Shown: piece after piece, positions 42,708 to 51,464 of the stretch
Numbering within the stretch: position 1 is the first letter of the stretch
Layout of the letters: every line of letters begins with the position of its first letter
NCBI RefSeq assembly: GCF_000697965.2
Contig: NZ_CP015881.1
Coordinates: 186,001 to 250,000 of the forward strand
Direction of reading: 5' to 3'
Length of the DNA stretch: 64,000 bases
From: Ensifer adhaerens
GTDB lineage: Bacteria > Pseudomonadota > Alphaproteobacteria > Rhizobiales > Rhizobiaceae
Program-made: the position numbers and the translations under genes
The notes under the pieces: model-generated
What the model saw: only the letters and a program-made list of their open reading frames with translations
Database searches by the model: none
Told to the model about the DNA's origin: nothing

Positions 42708-43064
42708 ATGGCACTGATGGAAGGAAAGAAAGCACAGGACTGGATCAATCTGGTTCTTGCCGTCTGCCTGTTCGTCTCCCCCTGGATCATGGGTTTCGTT
42801 GTCGAAAGCGTTCCGGCCTGGAACGCTTGGGGCGCCGGCGTCGTGCTCGGCGTTCTGGCTATCGCGACGCTTGCCATGTTTGCGGAATGGGAAGAATGGG
42901 CAAGCCTCATCGTCGGGCTCTGGCTGATCGCTTCACCCTGGCTGCTCGGTTTCTCGACCAGTCCCAACCCCATGTGGACGCATGTCGTCCTTGGGGTGTT
43001 GGTGACCGCGCTCGCGATCTGGGCCGTCTGGGACGAACGGCAGCATCCGCATGCACATGCATGA
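42708..43064 (+). CDS. SPW-repeat membrane protein
   Basis: This 118-residue membrane protein has two SPW repeats (SPWIMGF and SPWLLGF), each starting a hydrophobic pair of helices, four helices in all. The family (Pfam SPW) is widespread in Rhizobiales and has no settled function. ATG 42708 has GGAGG six bases upstream. It stands alone with a near-consensus promoter and a very strong terminator, which suggests a high or stress-related level of expression. The C-terminus is short and His-rich (ERQHPHAHA). Confidence 0.92.
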   Translation: MALMEGKKAQDWINLVLAVCLFVSPWIMGFVVESVPAWNAWGAGVVLGVLAIATLAMFAEWEEWASLIVGLWLIASPWLLGFSTSPNPMWTHVVLGVLVTALAIWAVWDERQHPHAHA

Positions 43065-43079
43065 CGATGAGTAGAGAAG

Positions 43080-43113
43080 ATTGCGGCCCGGCGCCGCAGC
43101 GCCGGGCCGCAAT
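43080..43113 (+). terminator. Strong terminator after the SPW gene
   Basis: The 15-bp arms ATTGCGGCCCGGCGC and GCGCCGGGCCGCAAT are perfectly complementary around CGCA. It starts 15 bp after the stop. No long T-run follows. Confidence 0.75.
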
Positions 43114-43530
43114 CAGTTTGCATCATTCGCTGCAATTTTGCGTTTGCGGCTGGCCGGATCGAGAGCGAAATCTGAAAAACCGTGCGGAACCGTCCTCTTC
43201 GGATTTGCGTGAGTTCAAAGGTCAGATCCCTTCGAACAATCCAAACGGGCCAGCGCATGGATTCACCTTACGGTGTCTTCGACAGCACGGCGCGCAACGA
43301 CCGCCACGAACTCCCGAGCGCCGGGGTAGGTTTTCGGCTACCCATCGGCAGCGAGGTCGTTGAAGCAGGCTTTGCTCTTGCCGAACCATGGAAATCACTG
43401 CCGGCAAGCCAATGTTCATGACATCCTGGTCATTCAGCGATTGCGCACGCCCGCTGCGCGGGCGATGGCGTGCAATTGGATAATACCAATATAACGCCAA
43501 TCAGCGACTGTTTCGGAACGTGAACGCAAC

Positions 43531-43559
43531 TTGTATGCGCTATCTGTAAGAAATGTAAC
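43531..43559 (+). promoter_or_regulatory. Possible promoter of the YdcF-like gene
   Basis: TTGTAT and TGTAAC are 17 bp apart, giving a 5' leader of about 180 bases before ATG 43744. Confidence 0.35.
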
Positions 43560-43743
43560 ACGAATTATCCCGGCTTCAGTCACCATTACGGATAGTTGCG
43601 CCGCCGCGATCTGGACAGGTGGTCATGTTTTGGTATTTCTAATACTGGCCGCAAGGAGATGGGCCAAATCGGAAGTGAATACGGAACGCTATTGGCCCGA
43701 GGGCGAGCAAGCCGGCGGGCAACCGGAAAACTGGGAGATTTAA

Positions 43744-44877
43744 ATGAAGCCGAGTTCCATTTTTGCCCCGTTGGGGTCGACCGTGACAGCATCGGGCACC
43801 CCGCGTTCGGTAAAAGCGGGTAGCGCACGGCGCCGCCTCCTTGGACTGTTGACAGCGACAGCGTGTCTCATTTCAGCGGCTCCAGCCGGCGCCTTCGACC
43901 AGGCAAACGCTGCCCGTATAAAACAGCTGGTCGACACCGGCATGCAGTATTACTGGTCGGGCGGCGACGTCAAAAAGGCGGAAGCCGAAGTCTTCAAGGG
44001 CATTACGCTGCATGGCAAATATGATGTCGTGGAGGAAGCCTTCAAGGAAGCGTCGACGCTCGCGCCTGAGCGGTTGGATTTCCAATATGCCGTTGCTGCG
44101 ACCCAGATCATCCAGAAGAAGCTCGACGACGCGCAGGCGACCTTCCAGAGCATCCTTGGCAAGGACCCGACCGCTTTTGATGCGCAAAGCTGGCTTGAGG
44201 CAATTGCCCGCATCCGTGGCGATGAGACCGGCGCGGCGCTTGCCCACCAGGCTCTGGCCGGTCTCGATCGCGAGCGAGCGGAAGAGTATCGCAAGCGGTT
44301 TGTTCGCGCAGAACAGATCATGGCTGAAAAGCCGAACTTCGACGTCCCGACTGTGCCAGGGAAAGTCGTGATCGTCGCGCTGGGCTACGCGCTCGCCGAT
44401 GACGGCAAGGCGCAGCAAACCTTGCTCGATCGTCTCGAGGTGACGTTGAAGGTCGCCGAGGCCAACCCGACAGCGCTCGTCATGGTGAGTGGCGGCGTGC
44501 CGAAAAATGGCGTTACGGAAGGTGACGTCATGTCCAAGTGGCTGGTCGACAAGGGTATCAGTCGCGATCGCATCATGATTGAGGACAAGTCGAAAGATAC
44601 GATCGGCAATGTGATCAATGCCGCCAATCTCCTGGTGCGGCATCAGGCCGACACGGTAATCCTGGTGACCAGTTCGAGCCACATGCGCCGCGCGCGCACG
44701 GTCATGGAGGATGCCTTGAAGCAGCGCGACCTGCCATCGGCAGTGGTGCCGCTGAATGCACTGGACGCGCCAACCCAGGATGAAGCGGCAAAGATCGGGG
44801 CGGACGAGCGGTTGGTCATCTACCGTGATCTGATGCGGGTTTCGGGCGTATGGGCCTATCCGGGGCTGCAGCAGTAG
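43744..44877 (+). CDS. YdcF/SanA-like (DUF218) protein with N-terminal TPR-like region
   Basis: This 377-residue exported protein has a long basic N-terminus, then a signal sequence (RRRLLGLLTATACLISAAPAGA, cut near residue 52). A helical TPR-like part follows at about 60-200 (KKAEAEVFKGI, LDDAQATFQSILGKDPTAFDA). The C-terminal DUF218 domain (about 210-345) has the family blocks ALVMVSGGVPKNG, IMIEDKSKDTIGNVINA and VILVTSSSHMRRA. Related SanA, ElyC and YdcF proteins act in the cell envelope, and the chemistry is not well known. The fusion to a TPR-like part is less usual. The ATG stands directly after a TAA, and GGGAG lies ten bases upstream. A strong terminator follows. Confidence 0.82.
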   Translation: MKPSSIFAPLGSTVTASGTPRSVKAGSARRRLLGLLTATACLISAAPAGAFDQANAARIKQLVDTGMQYYWSGGDVKKAEAEVFKGITLHGKYDVVEEAFKEASTLAPERLDFQYAVAATQIIQKKLDDAQATFQSILGKDPTAFDAQSWLEAIARIRGDETGAALAHQALAGLDRERAEEYRKRFVRAEQIMAEKPNFDVPTVPGKVVIVALGYALADDGKAQQTLLDRLEVTLKVAEANPTALVMVSGGVPKNGVTEGDVMSKWLVDKGISRDRIMIEDKSKDTIGNVINAANLLVRHQADTVILVTSSSHMRRARTVMEDALKQRDLPSAVVPLNALDAPTQDEAAKIGADERLVIYRDLMRVSGVWAYPGLQQ

Positions 44878-44911
44878 TCATCGGAACATCCCCGAAAGCG
44901 CCTGATGCTTG

Positions 44912-44945
44912 CGCGTCCCACCCTTGCACTTAAGGGTGGGACGCG
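44912..44945 (+). terminator. Strong terminator after the YdcF-like gene
   Basis: The 14-bp arms CGCGTCCCACCCTT and AAGGGTGGGACGCG are perfect around a 6-base loop, 34 bp past the stop. TGCGTTTC follows. Confidence 0.75.
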
Positions 44946-45070
44946 TGCGTTTCTGGCTCAGTTTGAGAATGCGCCGGTCGCGTGTATGGCACGCAGGAAG
45001 AGGCTGCGTACTCCCGCACTTCAACATAATGCTTCCCATCCGTCCTGCTTTGCCCTAGAAGGCGCGCCGT

Positions 45071-45104
45071 AATCCGGTCGCAGCCTACCCGGTCAAAACA
45101 AGGA
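45071..45104 (+). ncRNA. preQ1-I riboswitch controlling queCDE translation
   Basis: The leader contains CCGGTCGCAG, then TACCCGG, then TCAAAACAAGGA. This matches the class-I preQ1 aptamer of Thermoanaerobacter tengcongensis as I remember it, with GGUCGCAG in loop 1 and the tail AAAACAAGG. Stem P1 is CCGG/CCGG. The C at 45088, directly before the 3' strand of P1, matches the preQ1-reading cytosine. The tail AAGGA is the Shine-Dalgarno sequence of queC, eight bases before the ATG at 45113. Binding of preQ1 should bury it in the pseudoknot and shut off translation. Confidence 0.8.
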
Positions 45105-45112
45105 CACCTATC

Positions 45113-45823
45113 ATGAAGACAATCGTCATCTGCTCCGGCGGATTGGACTCGGTATCGCTTGCCCACAAGGTCGCAGCCGAACACGAACTCATTGGCCTGC
45201 TCTCCTTCGATTACGGCCAGCGACACCGCAAGGAGCTGGACTTTGCCGCCGCCTGTGCCAAGCGGCTCGGCGTTCCGCATCAGGTCATCGACATCAGCGC
45301 GATCGGCGCCCATCTCACGGGATCGGCATTGACGGACGATGTCGACGTGCCCGACGGCCACTACGCCGAGGAAACGATGAAAGCGACGGTGGTTCCGAAC
45401 CGCAACGCCATCATGCTCGCCATCGCCTTCGGGTTGGCAGCAGCGCAGAAGGCGGATGCGGTGGCCGTCGCCGTGCATGGCGGCGACCATTTCATCTATC
45501 CCGACTGCCGTCCCGGCTTCATCGACGCGTTTCAGGCGATGCAGAACCACGCGCTCGACGGCTACGCCGACGTCACGCTCTACGCGCCCTATGTGACGAT
45601 TTCGAAGGCGGATATCGTCACCGACGGCGCGAGCCACCAGACGCCCTTCGAAGCGACCTGGTCCTGCTACAAGGGCGGCGCGCGCCATTGCGGGCGCTGC
45701 GGCACCTGCGTCGAGCGGCGCGAGGCCTTCCATCTGGCCGGCGTTGCGGATCCGACCGACTACGAAGATCCGGATTTCTGGGTGGCGGCGACGTCGGCCT
45801 TTGCGGCCGAGGAGGTGAAGTGA
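45113..45823 (+). CDS. queC: 7-cyano-7-deazaguanine synthase QueC
   Basis: This 236-residue enzyme converts 7-carboxy-7-deazaguanine to preQ0 with ATP and ammonia in queuosine synthesis. The ATP pyrophosphatase loop is [14 protein letters not shown] near the N-terminus. A C-terminal zinc site has four Cys ([15 protein letters not shown]). The gene is the first of queCDE and is preceded by a preQ1-I riboswitch that covers its ribosome-binding site. Its stop overlaps the queD start (TGATG). Confidence 0.97.
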   Translation: MKTIVICSGGLDSVSLAHKVAAEHELIGLLSFDYGQRHRKELDFAAACAKRLGVPHQVIDISAIGAHLTGSALTDDVDVPDGHYAEETMKATVVPNRNAIMLAIAFGLAAAQKADAVAVAVHGGDHFIYPDCRPGFIDAFQAMQNHALDGYADVTLYAPYVTISKADIVTDGASHQTPFEATWSCYKGGARHCGRCGTCVERREAFHLAGVADPTDYEDPDFWVAATSAFAAEEVK

Positions 45824-46179
45824 TGTTCCGGATCACCAAGGAATTCCATTTCTCCGCCTCGCATCAGTTGAAGAGCCTGCCGGCAGACCATCAATGTGCG
45901 CGGCTGCACGGCCACAACTACGTCGTCGAAGTCGAGCTTGCCGGCGCGGAGCTCAACGAGCACGGCTTCGTGCGCGACTATCACGAGCTTTCGCCACTGA
46001 AGCGCTACATCGACGAGAGTTTCGATCACCGCCATCTGAACGACGTTCTCGGCCACGACCGGGTGACGGCCGAATGTCTGGCGAAGCACTTTTACGACTG
46101 GTGCAAGGCGAGGCTGCCGGAAACCTCCGCCGTGCGTGTCAGCGAGACGCCGAAGACCTGGGCGGAATACCGGCCATGA
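45823..46179 (+). CDS. queD: 6-carboxytetrahydropterin synthase QueD
   Basis: This 118-residue enzyme turns 7,8-dihydroneopterin triphosphate into 6-carboxy-tetrahydropterin, the first dedicated step of the pathway. The zinc His residues are in FHFSASHQL and LHGHNYVV, and the catalytic DHRHLND segment is present. Its ATG shares bases with the queC stop, and its stop overlaps the queE start (ATGA). The three proteins are therefore made together under riboswitch control. Confidence 0.95.
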   Translation: MFRITKEFHFSASHQLKSLPADHQCARLHGHNYVVEVELAGAELNEHGFVRDYHELSPLKRYIDESFDHRHLNDVLGHDRVTAECLAKHFYDWCKARLPETSAVRVSETPKTWAEYRP

Positions 46180-46913
46180 GCGGGCCCGGCGAAACGCGCA
46201 TCCGTGTCAGCGAAATCTTCGGGCCGACGATCCAGGGCGAGGGCATCCTGATCGGGCTTCCGACCGTGTTCGTGCGAACCGGCGGCTGCGACTATCGCTG
46301 CAGTTGGTGCGACACGCTGCACGCGGTCGACAGCGAGTATCGCGACCAATGGCTGCCGATGGGCGTCGAAGAGATCTGGAGCGAGGTCGTCACGCTCTCC
46401 GGTGGCAAGCCGCTGACGGTCTCGCTTTCCGGCGGCAATCCGGCGATCCAGCCGCTGGCGCCCCTGATCGCCCGCGGGAAAGCCGATGGCTATCGCTTCG
46501 CGCTGGAAACGCAGGGCAGCATCGCCAAGGACTGGTTTGCGGATCTCGACGTGCTGGTGCTGAGCCCGAAGCCGCCGTCGAGCGGCATGGAAACGGACTG
46601 GCAGACCTTCGACGACTGTCTTCGAATGGCAGCGGATGGGCCGCAGGTGGCGCTGAAGATCGTCGTTTTCGACGAGCGCGACTATGCCTATGCCCGGGAT
46701 ACGGCGGCCCGGTACCCCCATCTGCCGCTCTACCTGCAGCCTGGCAACCATACGCCTCCACCCCCTGACGACGACGACGCCAAAGTCGACATCGACGGCA
46801 TCATCGATCGCATGCTCTGGCTTGTCGGCAAGGTGACGGAAGATCGTTGGTTCGAGGCCCGCGTCCTGCCGCAGCTGCACGTCCTGCTCTGGGGCAACAG
46901 GCGCGGGGTGTAG
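46176..46913 (+). CDS. queE: 7-carboxy-7-deazaguanine synthase QueE (radical SAM)
   Basis: This 245-residue radical-SAM enzyme converts carboxytetrahydropterin to 7-carboxy-7-deazaguanine. The N-terminal substrate motif is [20 protein letters not shown]. The 4Fe-4S cluster motif is CDYRCSWCD (C-x3-C-x2-C). SGGNPAIQ and YLQPGN segments follow. It overlaps queD by 4 bp. The next step, preQ0 to preQ1 by QueF, is not encoded in this window. Confidence 0.95.
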   Translation: MSGPGETRIRVSEIFGPTIQGEGILIGLPTVFVRTGGCDYRCSWCDTLHAVDSEYRDQWLPMGVEEIWSEVVTLSGGKPLTVSLSGGNPAIQPLAPLIARGKADGYRFALETQGSIAKDWFADLDVLVLSPKPPSSGMETDWQTFDDCLRMAADGPQVALKIVVFDERDYAYARDTAARYPHLPLYLQPGNHTPPPPDDDDAKVDIDGIIDRMLWLVGKVTEDRWFEARVLPQLHVLLWGNRRGV

Positions 46914-46942
46914 GCGGCAGACGCGCCCTTACCGCTTGCCGG

Positions 46943-46960
46943 CAAGCGCCTTCGCGCTTG
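46943..46960 (+). terminator. Terminator of queCDE
   Basis: A CAAGCGC/GCGCTTG stem with a CTTC loop lies 30 bp past queE. A 16-bp perfect palindrome (CGCTTGCCGGCAAGCG) overlaps its left side, so two alternative folds are possible. Confidence 0.5.
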
Positions 46961-47015
46961 GATCGCCAATCGGCGGCAGCTATGGTCCTCAAATCAAGAC
47001 CAATGAGGGGCGTTC

Positions 47016-47366
47016 ATGCAGCTGAAGACGAAACGTGTCTATGAGCCGAAGGCCGATGGCGACGGGATGCGCGTCCTCGTCGATCGCCTCTGGCCGCGCG
47101 GTTTGACCAAGGCGGAAGCCGCGGTCGATCTCTGGCTGAAGGACATGGCGCCGACCACGGAGCTGCGCCGCTGGTTCCATGCGGGTGAAGGCACGTGGGA
47201 AGAGTTTCGCGAGCGCTACCTTGCCGAGCTCGACGGCAATCCGGTGGCAGTTGACCTGTTGCGACAGCGCATTGCTGAGGGCCCGGTGACTTTGCTTTAC
47301 AGCGTGAAGGATGAGGCCCGCAATCATGCGGAGATCCTCAAAGGCTACATCCTCACCCATCGATAG
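47016..47366 (+). CDS. DUF488 family protein (YeaO-like)
   Basis: This 116-residue soluble protein has the DUF488 signature: GMRVLVDRLWPRGLTKAEA at the N-terminus and VTLLYSVKDEARNHAEIL at the C-terminus. The family has no firmly established function. The gene stands alone between queE and the convergent N-acetyltransferase gene. The start has GAGGGG eight bases upstream. Confidence 0.92.
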   Translation: MQLKTKRVYEPKADGDGMRVLVDRLWPRGLTKAEAAVDLWLKDMAPTTELRRWFHAGEGTWEEFRERYLAELDGNPVAVDLLRQRIAEGPVTLLYSVKDEARNHAEILKGYILTHR

Positions 47367-47385
47367 ACGAGGCGCCGGGTTCACG

Positions 47386-48231
47386 TCATGTCGTTGGAAT
47401 GGATGCCTCGAATGCGCCGCCGGCGCGCGCAGCGATCCGGCGCCAGTCGCCGTCGAGGGGTAATCCGAAGACGTTGATAAGGGCAGATTCGATTGCCGGT
47501 GCATCGAATTCCTGGCGCGTCACGGTGCCGTTCCTGTCACGGATCGTCAGCCGGTTTCCGAGCAGGATATTACGTGTCTCCTCGGTGGTCAACGTCACCA
47601 GCAGGGTCTGTCGGAAAAGCGAATGCGGATCCGTGTATGTCGCGATGTTTGCGATCCGATACGCGTCCTCTCCACAAATGCTCGGCGATACCACGTAGAC
47701 CGGTACCCAGTCACGACCAAGTAATGCCTCCAGCACGTAGCCATCGAGCGTTCGGCTGAGACGGAACGGCTCATGCGGCGTCGGTTGCGGCGTGGTCCGG
47801 TCGAAACGCAGCGGCGCGGTCGGCACGCAACTGCCGAAGCCGACATCGACCAGATAGCCGACATCGTTCACGAAGACGCGGAGCGCCATGTGCGACCAGG
47901 CCGGCGGCGGCGCACCCGGGGCGCGCATCCACAGGACGCGGGCAATCAAGGGATCCACCCGGTAGCCGAGCGACGTGAGCACGCGCTGCAACAGGCTGTT
48001 CTGCTCGAAGCAATAGCCGCCACGCCGGCGGTCGATGAGCTTGGCGTCGACCGCCGCCGGCGAAAGGTCGATCCGACGGCCGAGAAGCACGTCGATGGCC
48101 TCGAAGGGGATCGACGCGGCATGGCGGGCGACGATCCTGCCAAGCGTTGTGAGATCGGGCGAGAGCGGCCCGACATGACCGATGCGGGCGAAGTAGCGGC
48201 CGAGGTCGACGGGAAATGGGGCGTTCCGCAT
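47386..48231 (-). CDS. Arylamine N-acetyltransferase
   Basis: This 281-residue enzyme transfers the acetyl group of acetyl-CoA to arylamines and hydrazines. The catalytic triad is visible: Cys74 in RRGGYCFEQN, His114 in AWSHMALRVF and Asp129 in YLVDVGFG. The length is normal for bacterial NAT. Its start lies only 2 bp after the stop of the serine-hydrolase gene on the same strand, so the two probably form an operon. A detoxifying role is likely. Confidence 0.93.
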   Translation of the reverse strand: MRNAPFPVDLGRYFARIGHVGPLSPDLTTLGRIVARHAASIPFEAIDVLLGRRIDLSPAAVDAKLIDRRRGGYCFEQNSLLQRVLTSLGYRVDPLIARVLWMRAPGAPPPAWSHMALRVFVNDVGYLVDVGFGSCVPTAPLRFDRTTPQPTPHEPFRLSRTLDGYVLEALLGRDWVPVYVVSPSICGEDAYRIANIATYTDPHSLFRQTLLVTLTTEETRNILLGNRLTIRDRNGTVTRQEFDAPAIESALINVFGLPLDGDWRRIAARAGGAFEASIPTT

Positions 48232-48233
48232 GG

Positions 48234-49400
48234 CTAGAGGCTCCGATAGATGGCGTCGCGAAGATCGTCCGGGAAGCGTCCGTTCATGCCCTCAAAAGCG
48301 GTGTTGGTGAGCGCAACGACTGTCAGGCCGCGGGCCGGGTCGATGAACCACTTGTGCCCGTAGGCGCCGTCCCATTGCAGCGTGCCGCGCGACTGCGGTG
48401 TTCCCGCCATCTCGGGTTCGACAAGCACGGCGCCGCCGAAACCGAACTCCCACCCGGCGCCGGCGGCCAATCCGCCCGTCCTTGCCTGAATGTCGAACAT
48501 CGAGCGGGTGCTGGCGGCGTCGAGCACCGGCGAGTGTCCGGTCCTGAGGCTTTCGAGAAGGCGGATCACGTCGCCGGCCGTGCCTGCCATGCCGGCTCCT
48601 CCGGAGGGAAAGGCTCGAGGATTGAAGATCCGGCCGGGCGACAGGCGCACGGGATTGCCGAAGAAGGGAACCGCATCGTCGCCAACGAGCAGCCGTGGCC
48701 GCGGCGAGGCATCGCCATAGTGGACCACGAGCCTGCGTGTATCGGTCACGGAAAAGTCGGTGTCGTTCATCCCCATCGGGCGTGTGACGAGCGTAGCAAT
48801 CGCCTCCGGCAGCTTTGATCCCGTCGCCTCTTCGATAACGGCGCCAAGCACGTCGAGGCTCATCGAATAGCCCCAGCCGTGTCCGGGCGGATAGGATAAC
48901 GGAATGGCGGTGAGCTTGCCGATGAGGGCGGTGAGATCATCGTCGGTGTCGTCGAGGCCGCTGCTGATGGCGTGCCGGCGATAAGGGCCGTCGCCTCGCT
49001 CCATGAACACGTAGCTCAAGCCGGCACTGTGCGTCAGGAGTTGGCGGAGGGTTATCCGAGGCTCGCTGCCGTCCGGCAGCTGCGGCCTGAACGCGGGAAG
49101 CCATTCCGACACGATATCGTCGAGACCGATGGTGCCGCTTTGCGCCAGGTTGAGAGCAGCGACCGTGACGATTGGCTTTGCGACCGAGGAGAGCAGGAAG
49201 ATGCTGTCCTCGGTCATCGGCCGGTCGGCCTCGCGTTCCGCAAGCCCGGCGGCATGTCGGTAGCCGGGCTCGCCGTCGATAAGGATCTCGACGACTGTGC
49301 CGACGATGCGCTGTTCATCCAGGGCTTCCGCGATCACCCGGTCGAGTTCGGCCTTCAGCCGCGTTCTGCGCTCCGATCTTCCCTGTCTTGTCGCATCCAT
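48234..49400 (-). CDS. Serine hydrolase, class C beta-lactamase/DD-peptidase fold
   Basis: This 388-residue protein has the S-x-x-K nucleophile motif in FLLSSVAKPIV, a Tyr-containing second motif in WGYSMSLDVLG and a late HKWFIDPARGLTVVALTN segment. It belongs to the large beta-lactamase-related family that includes esterases and D-aminopeptidases. No signal peptide is seen, so it is probably a cytoplasmic esterase or amidase rather than an antibiotic-resistance beta-lactamase. It is transcribed together with the arylamine N-acetyltransferase and divergently from the SDR gene. Confidence 0.88.
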   Translation of the reverse strand: MDATRQGRSERRTRLKAELDRVIAEALDEQRIVGTVVEILIDGEPGYRHAAGLAEREADRPMTEDSIFLLSSVAKPIVTVAALNLAQSGTIGLDDIVSEWLPAFRPQLPDGSEPRITLRQLLTHSAGLSYVFMERGDGPYRRHAISSGLDDTDDDLTALIGKLTAIPLSYPPGHGWGYSMSLDVLGAVIEEATGSKLPEAIATLVTRPMGMNDTDFSVTDTRRLVVHYGDASPRPRLLVGDDAVPFFGNPVRLSPGRIFNPRAFPSGGAGMAGTAGDVIRLLESLRTGHSPVLDAASTRSMFDIQARTGGLAAGAGWEFGFGGAVLVEPEMAGTPQSRGTLQWDGAYGHKWFIDPARGLTVVALTNTAFEGMNGRFPDDLRDAIYRSL

Positions 49401-49598
49401 GCTCGTCTCCTGTGCTCCTCGAAACTGCGGCCCGGTCGACGCTTCAGGGCGAAATTCGGGCTCCCGGACAAAGGCAAAGCCCGTTCGCAGCGAAAGTCGA
49501 TCGTCTGTTCCCGTATGGGAGGCATACGCGCCTGCACGAGGCAGCCGTCGTCGTCCGGCGCTAAAAACGGTGCGACAACGTCAGATGGAGTCGGGTTG

Positions 49599-50414
49599 AT
49601 GAACACAAACAATCTGGGATTTGCAGGCAAAGTCGCCTTAGTCGCAGGCGCCAGCAAGGGTATCGGCGCGGCCACCGCCCGCGCCTTTGCGCAGGCCGGC
49701 GCATCCGTTGTCCTTCTTTCCCGCTCGCAGCCGGCGGTCGAGGCGTTGGCGGTTTCCATCCGCCAGGCGGGCGGCGACGCACTGGCGATCGCGGCCGATG
49801 TCGGCGACGAGAATGCCATGAAGCAGGCGCTTGCAAGCGTGATGCAGCACTATGGCCGGCTCGACGCCGCCTTCAACAATGCGACGGATGGAACCATGCC
49901 GGCCCCGCTTGCCGATCTCGACATCGAAGGGTTCGATCGCGGCATCCGCACCAACATTCGTGGCACCTTTCTCGGCATGCGTTACCAGATCGAGGCGATG
50001 GCGAGGGCTGGTGGCGGCGCGATCGTCAACATGGCCTCCGTCGCTGGCATCAACGGCACCTCCGGGCTTTCCGGCTATGTCAGTGCGAAGGCCGGGATCA
50101 TCGGGCTGAGCAAGGCTGCGGCGCTCGACTATGCCGACCAGGGCATCCGGATCAATGTCGTTGCGCCCGGGCCGATCCTCACCCACCATCTCGAGGCCGC
50201 CGGCGCGGACATCCAGCGGCACGCAGCACTTTCGACGCCGATGCGCCGGCTTGGCCGGATGGAGGAGGTGGCCGCAAGTGTCCTCTGGCTCTGTTCCGAT
50301 GCGGCGAGTTACATCACCGGCGTGGTGCTGCCTATCGACGGGGGCATGACGGCGGGCACGAAAGTGCCTATGAATTACCGTCGAGGCGAGCCGCCTCGGC
50401 CGGCTGAACCCTGA
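49599..50414 (+). CDS. Short-chain dehydrogenase/reductase
   Basis: This 271-residue classical SDR has the coenzyme motif GASKGIGAATA, with Arg after the second strand (LLSRSQ) suggesting NADP. The NNA-like motif appears as FNNATDG. The active-site Ser is in VNMASVAG and the Tyr-Lys pair in SGYVSAKAG. The end of the family, VLPIDGGMTAGT, is present. The ATG at 49599 is chosen because the Rossmann fold starts directly after it. The substrate is unknown. A LysR gene begins 1 bp after its stop, which is an unusual same-strand coupling. Confidence 0.92.
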   Translation: MNTNNLGFAGKVALVAGASKGIGAATARAFAQAGASVVLLSRSQPAVEALAVSIRQAGGDALAIAADVGDENAMKQALASVMQHYGRLDAAFNNATDGTMPAPLADLDIEGFDRGIRTNIRGTFLGMRYQIEAMARAGGGAIVNMASVAGINGTSGLSGYVSAKAGIIGLSKAAALDYADQGIRINVVAPGPILTHHLEAAGADIQRHAALSTPMRRLGRMEEVAASVLWLCSDAASYITGVVLPIDGGMTAGTKVPMNYRRGEPPRPAEP

Positions 50415-50415
50415 G

Positions 50416-51315
50416 GTGCCTGTGGACTGGGAAGAACTCCATCTTGTTCAGCACTTGGTCCGCCACGGCTCGCTGAGTGCAGCGGCCCGTGCGATGGGCA
50501 CAACGCAACCGACGCTCAGCCGTCGCCTCGAGGCTTTTGAGCAGAAGACGCGCAAAACACTGTTCGAGCGGCAACCGGGCGGCCTCGTGCCGACCGCCGT
50601 GTGCCTCTCCAACCTTTCTGCGCTCGAGCACATGGAGGCGAACGCGCTTGCGGTGGAGCGGCGCCTTGCGGTGCAGGACGACGCACTTGAAGGCACCATC
50701 ACCGTGACCAGCCTCGACTGGATCGGAGACTACCTCCTGGCGCCGATCCTGACCAAGTTTGCAGCAATGCATCCCGGCGTCAGCATTCACCTTTTGAACG
50801 ATGGCCGGCGCTTCAACCTGTCCCGACGGGACGCGGACATCGCCTTGCGTTTCGGCAGTTTCGACCAAAACGATATCGTCGAGCGCAAGGTTGCCGATGT
50901 CGCCTACGGCCTGTTTGCAACAGAGGCCTACCTTGATCGTTTCGGCCATCCGGATGTTGCGGGCGAAGGCAGGAACCAGACGATTGTCGAGCTGGTGGAG
51001 GTGCCTGTGCGGGTATCGCTCTCGACCTGGCTGAAAGATCTTTTACCGGAGGCGAGAGTGCTGCTGCGCACGAATTCGATCCGCTCGCAATTGAGTGCGG
51101 TTGAAACCGGACAGGCACTTGCCACGCTGCCGCACTTTATCGCCGCCGGCCGGAATGGCCTCGTGGCCCTTAACCTCGGCGTTGCCGCGCCGGTTCTGCC
51201 GCTGAAGCTCGGTGTTCACCCGGAATTACGTGAATTGCCGCGGGTGCGAAAGCTCATGGATTTTGCCGTATCGCAGTTCGCGCCCCTGCGGGTGAGCCTC
51301 AACCCGTCAGGCTGA
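50416..51315 (+). CDS. LysR-family regulator coupled to the SDR gene
   Basis: This 299-residue LysR protein has a winged helix at residues 5-60 (WEELHLVQHLVRHGSLSAAARAMGTTQPTLSRRLEAFE) and an effector domain. The start is GTG at 50416, or GTG at 50422, just after the SDR stop at 50412-50414. Such downstream coupling means that the regulator is made together with the enzyme. It may control the SDR and the hydrolase/NAT unit divergent from it. The effector is unknown. Confidence 0.88.
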   Translation: MPVDWEELHLVQHLVRHGSLSAAARAMGTTQPTLSRRLEAFEQKTRKTLFERQPGGLVPTAVCLSNLSALEHMEANALAVERRLAVQDDALEGTITVTSLDWIGDYLLAPILTKFAAMHPGVSIHLLNDGRRFNLSRRDADIALRFGSFDQNDIVERKVADVAYGLFATEAYLDRFGHPDVAGEGRNQTIVELVEVPVRVSLSTWLKDLLPEARVLLRTNSIRSQLSAVETGQALATLPHFIAAGRNGLVALNLGVAAPVLPLKLGVHPELRELPRVRKLMDFAVSQFAPLRVSLNPSG

Positions 51316-51464
51316 AGCGCCGGCGGACCAAGGCGCGACGCGTTTGCTGGGCACTGCAACGAATGCGCGAAATTTTCTTGGCTGTCGATGTCGGGAGATG
51401 ACGACGTCATGCGTCTTAATCTCGAAGGCGGTGCTCAACCGCGCTGACAACAAGGAGATTGAGA

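Larger units (their letters stand above)
43065..43743. other. 679-bp intergenic region between SPW and YdcF-like genes
   Basis: It begins with a strong terminator (43080-43113). The rest holds an imperfect GC-rich hairpin near 43440-43475 and a possible promoter at 43531-43559. It ends with a leader of about 180 bases that can fold (GGGCCAA at 43660-43666 and TTGGCCC about 27 bases later). Short open frames here, such as 43531-43743, have no recognisable features. Confidence 0.5.

Noticed and set aside
43531..43743. A 70-codon frame that ends directly before the YdcF-like ATG.
   Set aside because: It starts with TTG at the putative -35 element, lacks a ribosome-binding site and has no recognisable sequence. 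It is more likely leader RNA.
43660..43743. A possible cobalamin or SAM riboswitch before the YdcF-like gene.
   Set aside because: None of the conserved cores of those classes could be found. Only generic stems are visible.
45688..46175. Longer upstream starts for queD and queE in open frames.
   Set aside because: The overlapping TGATG and ATGA junctions and the normal family N-termini fix the starts at 45823 and 46176.
48234..49400. A possible antibiotic-resistance class C beta-lactamase.
   Set aside because: No signal peptide is present, and the sequence around the S-x-x-K and Tyr motifs fits the broader serine-hydrolase family better than AmpC.
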